Positions 48,820 through 57,554 of a DNA stretch of 64,000 bases are shown here, piece by piece. The stretch lies in assembly GCA_013306675.1 (NCBI GenBank), contig JABLUY010000024.1, positions 62,001 to 126,000 on the forward strand, given 5' to 3'. Every line of letters begins with the position of its first letter. Position 1 is the stretch's first letter. Source of the stretch: Thraustochytrium sp. TN22. Taxonomy: Eukaryota > Sar > Bigyra > Thraustochytrida > Thraustochytriidae. Position numbers and translations under genes: made by a program. Below the pieces are notes generated by a model. It ran no database searches. It was not told the origin of the DNA and saw only the letters and a program-made list of their open reading frames with translations.

Positions 48820-49523
48820 TGTCGGGACGCACGCCGCGAGAATGTGGAGCTGATACCGAAAACGCACAAGACCAACATAGTAGACAAACACAAGGAGCAT
48901 TGCAAGTTTCCAACCCGCATCGAGGCGATAGGTCTGTGTCTGTGATCTCACAAAGAGAACCTGTGTCAAGCTGAGCCTTGGCGAACTCGAAAGGAAGGGA
49001 AGGGAAGGGAGGAGTAGAGAAGAGAGAGGAGGATTCGGAGCGGGCCGAAAGACGACCACCCGTGAGCGGCCTCGACGGCTTCGAAGGCGACAAGGACAGC
49101 ACCGCAGATGAAGAAGCTAAGAGAGCGCGCCGCCGGACCATTGCCCGCCGATTCTTTGTCTTGCGCATGATTGGGTCGGAGGAGACATTCATTCCCTTCC
49201 CTCCCAAGAGGCATACAAAGAGAGAACGCGTGCGCGTGCGCGCGCGCGTGCGCTGGAGAGAATGGAGAGAGAACCGAGAAACAATACGCAGGAGATCGCT
49301 TTGTGTGTAAAAGGGCACTCGCAGGTCTCCTAGTACCTTGTACATTATCGCTTTGTATGCGTTCCTTGATCCTCGCGCGCGCCTCCTGCACTTGTTGTCG
49401 CTGTCGTTTCGTTCTCTTCATGTCGTAACGAGCTAGCTTCTAAAACAAAAAAAAGCACACTACAGGAGGCCGCCGCGCCATGTCTCTCTCCCACCATCAT
49501 CTATAAACAGAAGCGAGCCGCGG
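48820..49523. other. Convergent intergenic region
   Basis: Between the DDB1 and CHY/RING stop codons. It contains a GGAAG repeat (48992-49010), alternating purine/pyrimidine GCGTGCGCGC sequence (49229-49252) and an A-run near 49444-49454. No gene seen. Confidence 0.45.
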
Positions 49524-51005
49524 CTACTCGCGCGGCAGCTGCTCGAGCAACTTGGTGTTGTACGAACCGCAGCCCTGGCACTTGTGGTAGACGAAGTGGT
49601 AGGGCGCAATGGAGCGTGTCTCGCAGTCAGAGCAGAAGATGCGCGAGCGCAGGCCGGCGTACTCGGCGGGCATCTTCTCCTCCTCGAGGAGCTGGTCGAT
49701 GCGGCGGAAGTAGGAGGACATGTCGCCGAGCGACTTGCTGCATAGCGGGCAAGTGTAGTTGCTGGCAGTGTATGACTCGTAGCAGTGAACGTGCATGCAG
49801 TGGCCGCAGTTGAGAAACATGACGGGCGTGGTGGAGGTGAACATGTACTCGTGGCAGACGGGGCAGTCGGACTCGAGCGAGCGCTCAACGCACTTGTGCT
49901 CGCGCAGCGTGATGCTCATGCAGGCGTTGCACTTGTCGCAGTGGAAGTAGTCGATGCCGAGGCCCTCGCCAATGCGACAGATGTTGCACTTGTCACAGTG
50001 GTAGATCGCCTTGCCCTCCTTGTCGTCGTAGAACTTGCAGGGCTCGCAAAAGTAGCGGGCGAACTCCGTGCCGCACTCCACGCAGGAGCGGCCGACGGGC
50101 TGTTCCTTGCTGCAGAGCATGCAGCGCACGCGGTCGACGGCGTAGCGGTCGATCTCGTGGTCCATCTCTTCATTGTGACAGAAGCGGCAGGGGAAGAACT
50201 CATTGCAGCAGGGCGCGCTGATCATGCACTTGCGCTGGTAGTGCTCGCAGCCGAGGATGTTGTTGGCCTCGTCGTTAAAGCACTTGATGACGAGGTCATT
50301 CTCGTCGAGCGCCTCGACCTCCTCATCCTCGCCGAAGTCGCTGTCCACCTCGGAGGCCTGGTTGCTGGACGCCTCGTGGCGCAGCGTGGACACGCGGCCA
50401 GTTCGCTCGAAGTAGCTGCTCTGGCTGCGGTGCAGGCCGTCGGCGCCGTCCTCGCCGCGCACGTTGCTGGCGCTCTTCATGCGGCGCATGGAGCGCGTGC
50501 TGCCCCGGCGGCGCAAGGAGCTCTCGGCATTCTTCGCGGCAATCAGGTCCTGCTGGCTTTTTCGCCAAGAAAAGGTCATGAGCTCCTGAATGCGCCGCGC
50601 GCGTTCCTCGCTCGACAGCGAGGTGTCGCTCTGCAGGTCGCGGATCGTGCGCCGCAGGTCCTCCTGGGACATACCCGAGGCCGAGTTCACCGCCTTTAGC
50701 CGCCGCTTCTCGATAGCGTCGTCCACGCTCGCGAGGTCCGACTCGCTGTCGGCGCCGGCGCCCGTGCGGCCCTCATCCTCCACGCGTGAGTCCTCGCCGC
50801 GCTTGGACTCGTCCAGGACGGCATTGTCGAGCACCTCGCTCTCGATCTCCGAGGTCGAGCCCTGCGCCGCCTCGCCGCTGTTGCTGCTGCGGCTGTTCAG
50901 CCTGCGTAGTCTCCCCAGCGACCCGATCGACCGCAGCCGCGACGCCGACAGCCTGCTCGTCAGGTCCGTCGCGCCGCTGCGCAGCGACCCGTTCCGCCGC
51001 AGCAT
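49524..51005 (-). CDS. RCHY1: CHY/CTCHY/RING zinc-finger ubiquitin ligase (RCHY1/PIRH2 type)
   Basis: 493 residues. The first ~250 are Ser/Arg/Glu-rich and probably disordered. The rest is a complete RCHY1 layout: CHY zinc finger (LGCEHYQRKCMISAPCCNEFFPCRFCHNEEMDH... ending RCMLCSKEQPVGRSCVECG), CTCHY finger (YFCEPCKFYDD... YHCDKCNICRIGEGLGIDYFHCDKCNACM), RING-H2 (CPVCHEYMF...LNCGHCMHVHCYESY...CPLCSK) and the C-terminal zinc ribbon (CSDCETRSIAPYHFVYHKCQGCGSYNTKLL). All zinc ligands appear present. Family members are E3 ligases; in animals PIRH2 targets p53, and in plants MIEL1 and BRUTUS relatives act on transcription factors and iron signalling. Substrates here are unknown. Confidence 0.95.
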   Translation of the reverse strand: MLRRNGSLRSGATDLTSRLSASRLRSIGSLGRLRRLNSRSSNSGEAAQGSTSEIESEVLDNAVLDESKRGEDSRVEDEGRTGAGADSESDLASVDDAIEKRRLKAVNSASGMSQEDLRRTIRDLQSDTSLSSEERARRIQELMTFSWRKSQQDLIAAKNAESSLRRRGSTRSMRRMKSASNVRGEDGADGLHRSQSSYFERTGRVSTLRHEASSNQASEVDSDFGEDEEVEALDENDLVIKCFNDEANNILGCEHYQRKCMISAPCCNEFFPCRFCHNEEMDHEIDRYAVDRVRCMLCSKEQPVGRSCVECGTEFARYFCEPCKFYDDKEGKAIYHCDKCNICRIGEGLGIDYFHCDKCNACMSITLREHKCVERSLESDCPVCHEYMFTSTTPVMFLNCGHCMHVHCYESYTASNYTCPLCSKSLGDMSSYFRRIDQLLEEEKMPAEYAGLRSRIFCSDCETRSIAPYHFVYHKCQGCGSYNTKLLEQLPRE

Positions 51006-53272
51006 CTCCTCTCTCTCCTGCTCTGCCGCTGCTTCTCGCTCCTGCCTGCTGCTGCAGCACCTGCAGCTCCTCCTGCTCTAGCACCTACTCTAGCACCTGC
51101 TGCTCGCTCTCGCGCGCTCGTCTCCGCCAGGCTCGCCTGCCAGTGCTGCCCTCCAAGCACACGCTGTGCACAGGGACGCACGGGACGGAGTGCAGCGCGA
51201 GCGAGGATGGGATGAAACGAGACGCCCGGCCCTGAGCCGCCCTGAGCTGCCCCTCGCTCGCTCGCTCTCGGCGGCGGCCGAGCGAGCGCCAGGCGCGAGC
51301 GCGCCCCGTCAGGAGTCTGCCGTCGCCGCGCCGCGCTGCTCCGTTCGCTCGCGCCGCGGTGCAAGCAAGCCAGCTAGCGAGCAAGCAAGCAGCACAGCAC
51401 GGGACGCGGCGCTCGACTAGCGCGGAAGCAGGCTGCGAGTCTGCGTGCGCGCGCGGCCCGCGGCGGGAAGGGGAGGCCGAAATGAAAGAGAGAGAAGAAA
51501 GTCTGCCGGCCGCGCGCAGGGCTGCCGCGCTGCCCGCGCCTTCCTGCCCGCCCGCCCGCCCGCCTGCCTGCCTGCCTGCCTGCCTGCGCGAGCGGCGCCT
51601 CGAGCCCGAGCGAGCTCGGCGCTGCCCGTTCGAAATTCGAATGCGCGCGGCGCGGCGCTGCAAGAAGGGAGACTGACGAGGGCGAGAAGGGATGGACGGC
51701 GGCCGCGCGGGCGGCAGGCACGGAGTGCAGGCAGCGCAGCGCGCGAATGCGAGCAACCAGGTGGGCCCGCTGGTGGGTCAATCAGGAAGCCTGCGTTTCG
51801 CGCGCGCGGTGGAGCAGCAGCACTGCAGGCGCGCAGCAGCGAGCGCAGCGCCGGCCCGGACTCGGAGTGCAGCGCGGAGGTCCGTCTGCCGAAAGAAGGA
51901 GAGGAGCGCCGCTGACGCCACCGCCAGAGTCACCTCCTTCCCTCCCGGAGCGTTTCGTGACTACGCAGCGCCCCGGGGCGAAACCTTCGCAACCTCGGTG
52001 CTTCTGCGGCCACCTCGGGCTGGGCTGCCGATCTGCCTGCCTGCCTGCCTGCCTGCCTGCCAAGGCGCGGTGACCGTTTGCGCTTTGGACAAGAGAGAGA
52101 GGAGAAAGAGAGAGCCTGGATGCCGCCGCGCAGGACTCGGACGGTCAGCCGGCGAGGCAGCTTCGTCGTTGCTGGCTGATGGACAGGCATCCATCCATCC
52201 ATCATCCATCATGGCAAGTCACCCAAGCGCTGTAACGCGCTGTAACACAGGGCCTCCACGGGCCGTGCTTGTGCACGGCCCACTCGTGGTCGTCGTCGCA
52301 CGCCACCTCGAGGTGGACAGTCCCATCAAGCAGCAACTGAGCTCCTCACACACTCACCAGGAGGTCGAACTTGGGCGAGCTCTTGCCAGTGGCCGCTAAC
52401 TTAGCCGAGATGAGCCGAGCCAGCCCAGGTCCACTCGCATCACTAAGCTTGCGCATCAAGCAAAGACCGCCCGCCTTCTCTCGGCAGCCCGTGCTCCTCT
52501 GCGTCTCGTGCCAGCTGGGCTGCCAGGGCCAGCAGCCAGGCTACCTACCTACTCCCTACCAACCACCCCTTGTTCCGCCACGGCAAGGTGCTGCTCCGCG
52601 CCTCAAGAAGGCACGCGCAAGCTGGAGCGCCGAATCGCGCGCCAAGTCCCCCGCTGCCCGGCTGCATGCCATGCGGCTGAATGGCCAGCAGCAAGCGTCC
52701 GCGAGCTAGCTGCACCGGTGGAAACGAGCTACGCTGAGCTACGCAGCACTGCGCAGCGCGACGGCGGGCCCGTGCTTCCGCCTAGGCGCAAGCTGCGGCT
52801 CCGCGGCGGGCTGCGCCAGCTCGCCGAGCCTTCGTTTGCAGCCACCCGCAGCATCTTGCGAGCAGCTGGCCAGGCTAGCTGCTAGGCTGACACTGCCCGA
52901 CAGCATCCAGACGGGGCCAGGCACAAGCGCGCGCTCACCATCAGACGACGGGCAGGCCTGTCTACGTTTCAATCATTGGCACTTGAGCGAAGAGCAGCAG
53001 CAGTAGCAGCAGCAGCAGCCGGCAGCGATGCCGAGCCTCGCGCCGCGCCGCCGTGGCCAGCGTGACAGCGTCGCGCCCGGGCCGGCCGCCGCCGCAGCGG
53101 CCCCGCGGCCGGCTCTGGCCGCAGTTAATGGTTACCGTGGACCCCTGGGACGCCAGGGTGCCGTATGGTGCACTGCCTGCCCGTTGGCCTGACGTGAATG
53201 TGAGCTGCCTGACAGTGAGCGGGGCCGCCGCCGCAGAGTCCAGAAGGCGGGAGTGGTCGCGGCAGGGGCGAG
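51006..53272. promoter_or_regulatory. 2.3-kb divergent gene-poor region between RCHY1-like and MAPK15-like genes
   Basis: No gene supported. Simple repeats include (GCCC/GCCT)n at 51544-51590, (CCTG)n at 52036-52060 and CATC repeats at 52188-52212. TCACTGTCA (as TGACAGTGA) lies at 53210-53218, 55 bp upstream of the kinase start codon. Frames up to 235 codons exist but are low complexity and overlap on both strands. Confidence 0.45.
53210..53218 (-). promoter_or_regulatory. TCACTGTCA motif copy upstream of the kinase gene
   Basis: Reads TGACAGTGA on the plus strand, ending 54 bases before the ATG at 53273. One of seven copies in the window. Confidence 0.3.
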
Positions 53273-54496
53273 ATGGAGGGGCCGCGGCCGCAGGACGACG
53301 ACTTCGTCGCGCCGAGCGTGCTGCGGCAGTTCGAGCTGGTGCAGAAGCTTGGGCACAGCCCGTTCGCCGTGGTCTGGAAGGCCATGGACAAGCGCACGCG
53401 AACCGCCGTGGCGTTGAAGAAGGCGTACGGCGCCTTCGACGACGCCAAGCGCGCGCAGCAGGCCTACCGCGAGATTGGAATTCTGGAGCGCCTGCAGGGC
53501 CACGACAACATCGTGCAGCTGCGCAATGTTCTGCTGGCAAGCGACGAGTGGGACGCAGCGCGCGAGGTCTTCCTCGTACTGGCCATTCAAGAAACCGACC
53601 TCTTCTCCGTGATCCAGGCAGGCATCTTGCAGGATCGCCACCACGCGTACATCACGGCGCAGATCTTGGACGGCCTTGCTCACGTGCACCGCTGCGGCTT
53701 CGTGCATCGCGACGTCAAGCCGAGCAACATCCTCATCAACGGCCGCTGCGAGGTGCAGATCTGTGACTTTGGCCACGCACGGAGCCTGCCGGGGCGCAAC
53801 GCCGGTCCGGAGGTGGACGGCGACGCAAGCGAGGCTGTCGACGCCGCCACTGCCCCAGCAGACACCACGGCGCCGCCTTCGCGCAAGCGCGCTCGGCCGC
53901 CCATGACCGACTACCTCGGCTCGCGTTGGTACCGTGCCCCGGAGAGTCTGCTCGGCTCGTCGCAGATAGACACTGCCGTGGATGTCTGGGGCGTCGGCTG
54001 CGTTCTCGCGGAGCTTGTTCTCCGCAAACCGCTTTTCCAGGGCGCGTCCGTGACTCACCAGCTGCAGCTCATTGTTGAGATGACGGGATTTCCGAGTGCG
54101 GAGGACCTCGCTCTTATGCACGCGCCGACTGCCGCCGAGCAGCTCGATCCACGGGTTGTTGGCAACATTATGCCCAAGGCCACGAGCGAGATCTTCCCGG
54201 CCAGCTCCGGCGAGCTGCTTGACTTCCTGCGATGCTGCTTACAATTTGTGCCGTCCCGCCGCTCCAGTGCTGACCAGGCCCGCCGGCACCCTTTCTTGAT
54301 CGAGTACTACCACGAGCTCTATGAAGATGAGACCTCGGTCGCGCCGCCGCCGCTCGAGCTGGACGACGATACCGTCCATCGCGCCAAGGTGTACTTTCGC
54401 GCGATCCGAGAGAATGTGCACGAGCGTACAAAGCGTGCTCGCGCCAAGCTGGGTGCGGCGAACCGCTTTGGTTACACGTTGCCGGCAGGACCTTGA
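53273..54496 (+). CDS. MAPK15/ERK7-like protein kinase with altered glycine loop
   Basis: 407 residues. Closest by eye to ERK7/MAPK15: VALKKAYGAFDDAKRAQQAYREI, HDNIVQLRNVL, ETDLFSVIQAGIL, FVHRDVKPSNILIN. Catalytic Lys49, alphaC Glu67, HRD 145-147, DFG 165-167, the TDY activation motif 212-214 and APE 222-224 are all present. Two features are odd. The glycine loop reads KLGHSPFAVVWKA, keeping only the first of three glycines. The stretch from DFG to TDY is about 30 residues longer than in ERK2, filled with Asp/Ala/Thr/Pro and RKRARP. ERK7 kinases act at the ciliary base and regulate ciliogenesis, which agrees with DRC11 in this window. ERK7 usually autophosphorylates; whether this one is active cannot be seen. 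Confidence 0.85.
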   Translation: MEGPRPQDDDFVAPSVLRQFELVQKLGHSPFAVVWKAMDKRTRTAVALKKAYGAFDDAKRAQQAYREIGILERLQGHDNIVQLRNVLLASDEWDAAREVFLVLAIQETDLFSVIQAGILQDRHHAYITAQILDGLAHVHRCGFVHRDVKPSNILINGRCEVQICDFGHARSLPGRNAGPEVDGDASEAVDAATAPADTTAPPSRKRARPPMTDYLGSRWYRAPESLLGSSQIDTAVDVWGVGCVLAELVLRKPLFQGASVTHQLQLIVEMTGFPSAEDLALMHAPTAAEQLDPRVVGNIMPKATSEIFPASSGELLDFLRCCLQFVPSRRSSADQARRHPFLIEYYHELYEDETSVAPPPLELDDDTVHRAKVYFRAIRENVHERTKRARAKLGAANRFGYTLPAGP

Positions 54497-54741
54497 CCAG
54501 TGAAGACACCCCCCCCCCCCAAAAAGACAACTGTGACAACTTTGCAGGTAGGGTACCTGGTATTCGCGTAGGGTACCCTGGTACCCTGGAGGTAGCCGAC
54601 AAAGGGCAACTTCGGCTGCAATTGTCGCTTAGCCGCGACGTCTCTCTTGCACGTCTGGGCAAGGAGCGTGTGCCTCATTACGCTCTCTGCCTCGCAGCGA
54701 AAGGTCAACTTGTCACTCCATCTCTCTCTTCTCAGTCAGTT

Positions 54742-54750
54742 TCACTGTCA
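54742..54750 (+). promoter_or_regulatory. TCACTGTCA motif copy at the ORC3 stop codon
   Basis: Its last three bases are the complement of the ORC3 TGA stop. One of seven copies. Confidence 0.25.
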
Positions 54751-57012
54751 ATCAAAGACTAGCTTGAGGACATTGGCGCTGGTGCGGCTGGACGGCTTGC
54801 AAATGCCAAGTAGACGAAGCTCGGTGCTGGCTTGCATGAAGCGCGCACGCTGCAGCGTGCTGTCGTCTGCGTCGTTGGCGGCGCAAAACTCCTGGAACCA
54901 CTCGAGCATGCCCAGCAGACGCCTGCGGCTGTGGCCGTGTAGGATTTGGTATGCCGTGGCGGTGTCATGCTCGATCTGGGGCTTGTTGAGCACGGCCAGC
55001 ACGCTGTCGCGATGTGCCGGCGCGACGAGCTTGGAGAGCGGCTTGGCGCTCTGCAGCACAAAGATCTCGTCCAGCGGACGCGCGCCGCGGCTCATAACGC
55101 GCTCGACGGACTCGTCCCAGAGCTGTAGACCAAACTTGCGCGCGCGGCCGTGCTGTGCGGCGCGACCCTCAGCGCCCATGCCCGCCTGCAGCAGCTCCAT
55201 GCGCTTGCCCTTCTTCATGACGGCGCCGCGTAGCGCGTCGCCGGTAAGCGGCGCGGCCGCGCCACCGGGCGAGTCCGTGCCAGCACGCTGGTCGTCCTGT
55301 AGGTCGGCGGCGCGCAGCTCGTCGAAGCGCCGCAGGTCGGCCACGCCGTCCCAGGCCTCCAGCAGCTTGTGCCAGGTGTCAAGCGAGCACTTCTCGAGGC
55401 GCGCGCGCAGCTCGCGGCAGGTGGTCTTGGGGTCGCTGAGCAGCTCCACAAAGGCGGCCCTCGCGCTGCCTCGGAAGCCGCTGTGCACGTGAGGCCGCAG
55501 AATGCGGTTCGCCTCGAAGAGCCGGCGGAAGGCTGCGGGCTGCGCCTTGCGGCTCGAGTCCTGCGCAGCGAGCAGCTCGCCGACGAGAGCATGCTTGGCG
55601 GCCTCGCCTAGTTTGTCCGTGCGTAGCGAGGCATCCTGCGCAACGCTGGGCAGCGCCAGCAGGTAGTCGCAATCATCGCCTGTGAGAAGTGGCGCGGCCT
55701 CGCCATCGCGGCGGCAACTCAGGTATGCGCATCGCGTCTCGGCGAAGTGCACCGCGGTGAGCAACTTGAGCGAGTGCAAGAAAGAGCGAAATGAGTACTC
55801 CTCCTGCAAGAAGATCTGCGACAGCTTGTCCAGCACGCGCGGGCTGAGGCGCAGTGGCATCTTGTCCGTCATGAGAATGTCGTCCGTGATGCGGTCCAGG
55901 AGCGCGCGTGCCTGCTCCACCTTGAAGCGCTTCGTCTGCAAGCGGCCGGTCTCGGCGCGAGTCATGAGACCGTGCACGCCCTGGAAGCTGGAGCTTCGCA
56001 TGCCCAGCACAACGCCGAAGCGGAACGGCCGCCGCGCAGGATCCTCGTGGTACGCGAGCAGGATGCGGATCAGACCACGCAGCACGTCCGGGTCCATGTT
56101 CTCCGCGTCGTCCAAGACGACCAGCATGCGTCGCGGCTCGCCGCTTTTGGCAGCAAGCGCCGCCTCGAGTTCCAGCAGGGTGCGTGGCAGGCGTCCGCGA
56201 CCCTTTGCCTTGGCGCGACGCTTCTTCTGCTGGATGTCGTTCTCGATGCGCTGCAGAAGCGTCGAGCTGCGCACGCGCTTGCGTCCCGCGGGCGCGCCGC
56301 CCCCCGTCATCGATACCGATACCGATGTCGATGTCGATGCCGCCGCCGCCTCGTTCGCGCCGTCCACCGCTGCAGCTTCGACTGCCGCGCGGGTCCGTGG
56401 CGTTGGCGCGGCGGGGGCGGCAGCCACCCCCTCCGTCTCGACCGCCTCGCCCGCCTCGTCGAGCGAGCCCTCACTGACGGCTAACATGGCCTGGCCGAGC
56501 TCGCGCACGACAGCCTCGACGCTGGACTGCAGCGACGCACAATCCTCCGGGCCAACAAGCGCCAAGTAAGGCGAGACGCGCTCGCGCAGCGCCTGGCACA
56601 GCTTCGCGCAGGTGACCTCGTGGTCACCAACGTGCACGCCGGTGGAGAGCGCCGCCAAACGCATGAAGTCCGCCTCGCCGCGCAAAAAGTCGCCAATTGC
56701 CGCGAAGCTCTCGCGCATCGTGGACTCCACCACCTCGCCGATGGCGCGCTCCGTTCGGCTCCAGCACCTGTGGAAAGCCTCCACGTTCTCCTCGGTCACC
56801 TTGACCTTCCAGGCGGCCGCAGCTTCGCGCGCCGCGGCCTCGCCGGCCGTCACCGCGGCCTGCAGCGCCGCCTCGTCGCCCGCGCCGGCCTCGCCGTGGG
56901 ACTCCCCGCCCTCGCCATCTGCGCCGCGGTCAGCATCTGCATCGAAGAGCGCCTGTGCGCGCGCGTCAAAGCCCGCTGCCATGAACACGCTCCCGTCCGT
57001 CGCGCCCGCCAT
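54748..57012 (-). CDS. ORC3: Origin recognition complex subunit 3
   Basis: 754 residues from ATG at 57012 (MAGATDGSVFMAAGFDARAQ); the codon opening the longer frame is GTG, and a second ATG at 56982 is also possible. ORC3 features: VEAFHRCWSRTERAIGEVV near residue 85, VGDHEVTCAKLCQALRERVSPYLALVGPEDCASLQ, then after a disordered 90-residue insert the degenerate ATPase core MLVVLDDAENMDPDVLRGLIRILLAY, FGVVLGMRSSSFQGVHGLM, KFKVEQARALLDRITDDIL and the ORC3 signature YSFRSFLHSLKLLTAVHF. ORC3 lacks a functional ATPase site in all eukaryotes; it forms part of the ORC core that loads MCM helicase. The C-terminal winged-helix part is less conserved. It overlaps a TCACTGTCA motif at its stop codon. Confidence 0.82.
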   Translation of the reverse strand: MAGATDGSVFMAAGFDARAQALFDADADRGADGEGGESHGEAGAGDEAALQAAVTAGEAAAREAAAAWKVKVTEENVEAFHRCWSRTERAIGEVVESTMRESFAAIGDFLRGEADFMRLAALSTGVHVGDHEVTCAKLCQALRERVSPYLALVGPEDCASLQSSVEAVVRELGQAMLAVSEGSLDEAGEAVETEGVAAAPAAPTPRTRAAVEAAAVDGANEAAAASTSTSVSVSMTGGGAPAGRKRVRSSTLLQRIENDIQQKKRRAKAKGRGRLPRTLLELEAALAAKSGEPRRMLVVLDDAENMDPDVLRGLIRILLAYHEDPARRPFRFGVVLGMRSSSFQGVHGLMTRAETGRLQTKRFKVEQARALLDRITDDILMTDKMPLRLSPRVLDKLSQIFLQEEYSFRSFLHSLKLLTAVHFAETRCAYLSCRRDGEAAPLLTGDDCDYLLALPSVAQDASLRTDKLGEAAKHALVGELLAAQDSSRKAQPAAFRRLFEANRILRPHVHSGFRGSARAAFVELLSDPKTTCRELRARLEKCSLDTWHKLLEAWDGVADLRRFDELRAADLQDDQRAGTDSPGGAAAPLTGDALRGAVMKKGKRMELLQAGMGAEGRAAQHGRARKFGLQLWDESVERVMSRGARPLDEIFVLQSAKPLSKLVAPAHRDSVLAVLNKPQIEHDTATAYQILHGHSRRRLLGMLEWFQEFCAANDADDSTLQRARFMQASTELRLLGICKPSSRTSANVLKLVFD

Positions 57013-57554
57013 CCTGCCCCGCCTCCCCGCGCCGCGCCGCGCCGCGCCTTGGGCCTTCACGCGCGGCCCTTCTGGCGAGGGTCTGCTGAAGCGTGCGTGC
57101 GGCTGCGAGCCTAACGACCGGCGGCGGGGAGAAGTAAGGCAAGTCTGAGACAGAGGCTCGCTGAGAGCAGAAGACCACAGTGCCAGTCACAACATGAGGA
57201 TGAGGAAAAGCAAAAGCCGCGTCGCAGAACGCTAAAGCAAGAGAGACGACCATCGCAACCAACGCCCAACGCTACTTTCTAGCCAGTTAGCCGATCAAGA
57301 CACCGCTGTCAACGATGGATGCCAAGAGAGAGAGAGAGAGAGAGCTTCGCTACTGTTACGGGGTGGACAGGTCAGAGAGACAGACAGGCTTGCCTGCCAC
57401 TGCGCTGCGCGCCTCGAGGGCGACGCAGGTGGGCCTGGCTACTTTGCTGGGAGTGAAGAATCATGAACAGGGTTGGGCTGGCTGGCCTCCCGGACGTGCG
57501 GGGCGATGCGGGGGCCAAGCAAGCAGGCTCGTCAAGTGACGGCCTCGACGCGCG
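57013..57554. other. Intergenic region between ORC3 start and sirtuin stop
   Basis: Upstream region of ORC3. A (GA)n run lies at 57328-57344. No gene seen. Confidence 0.4.

Noticed and set aside
47302-49059. 585-codon open frame antisense to DDB1
   Set aside because: Composition-driven reading opposite a very well conserved gene; no domain. The same applies to long antisense frames at 21179-22783, 41829-43340, 10567-11652, 7740-8516, 5964-6839 and 1856-2683.
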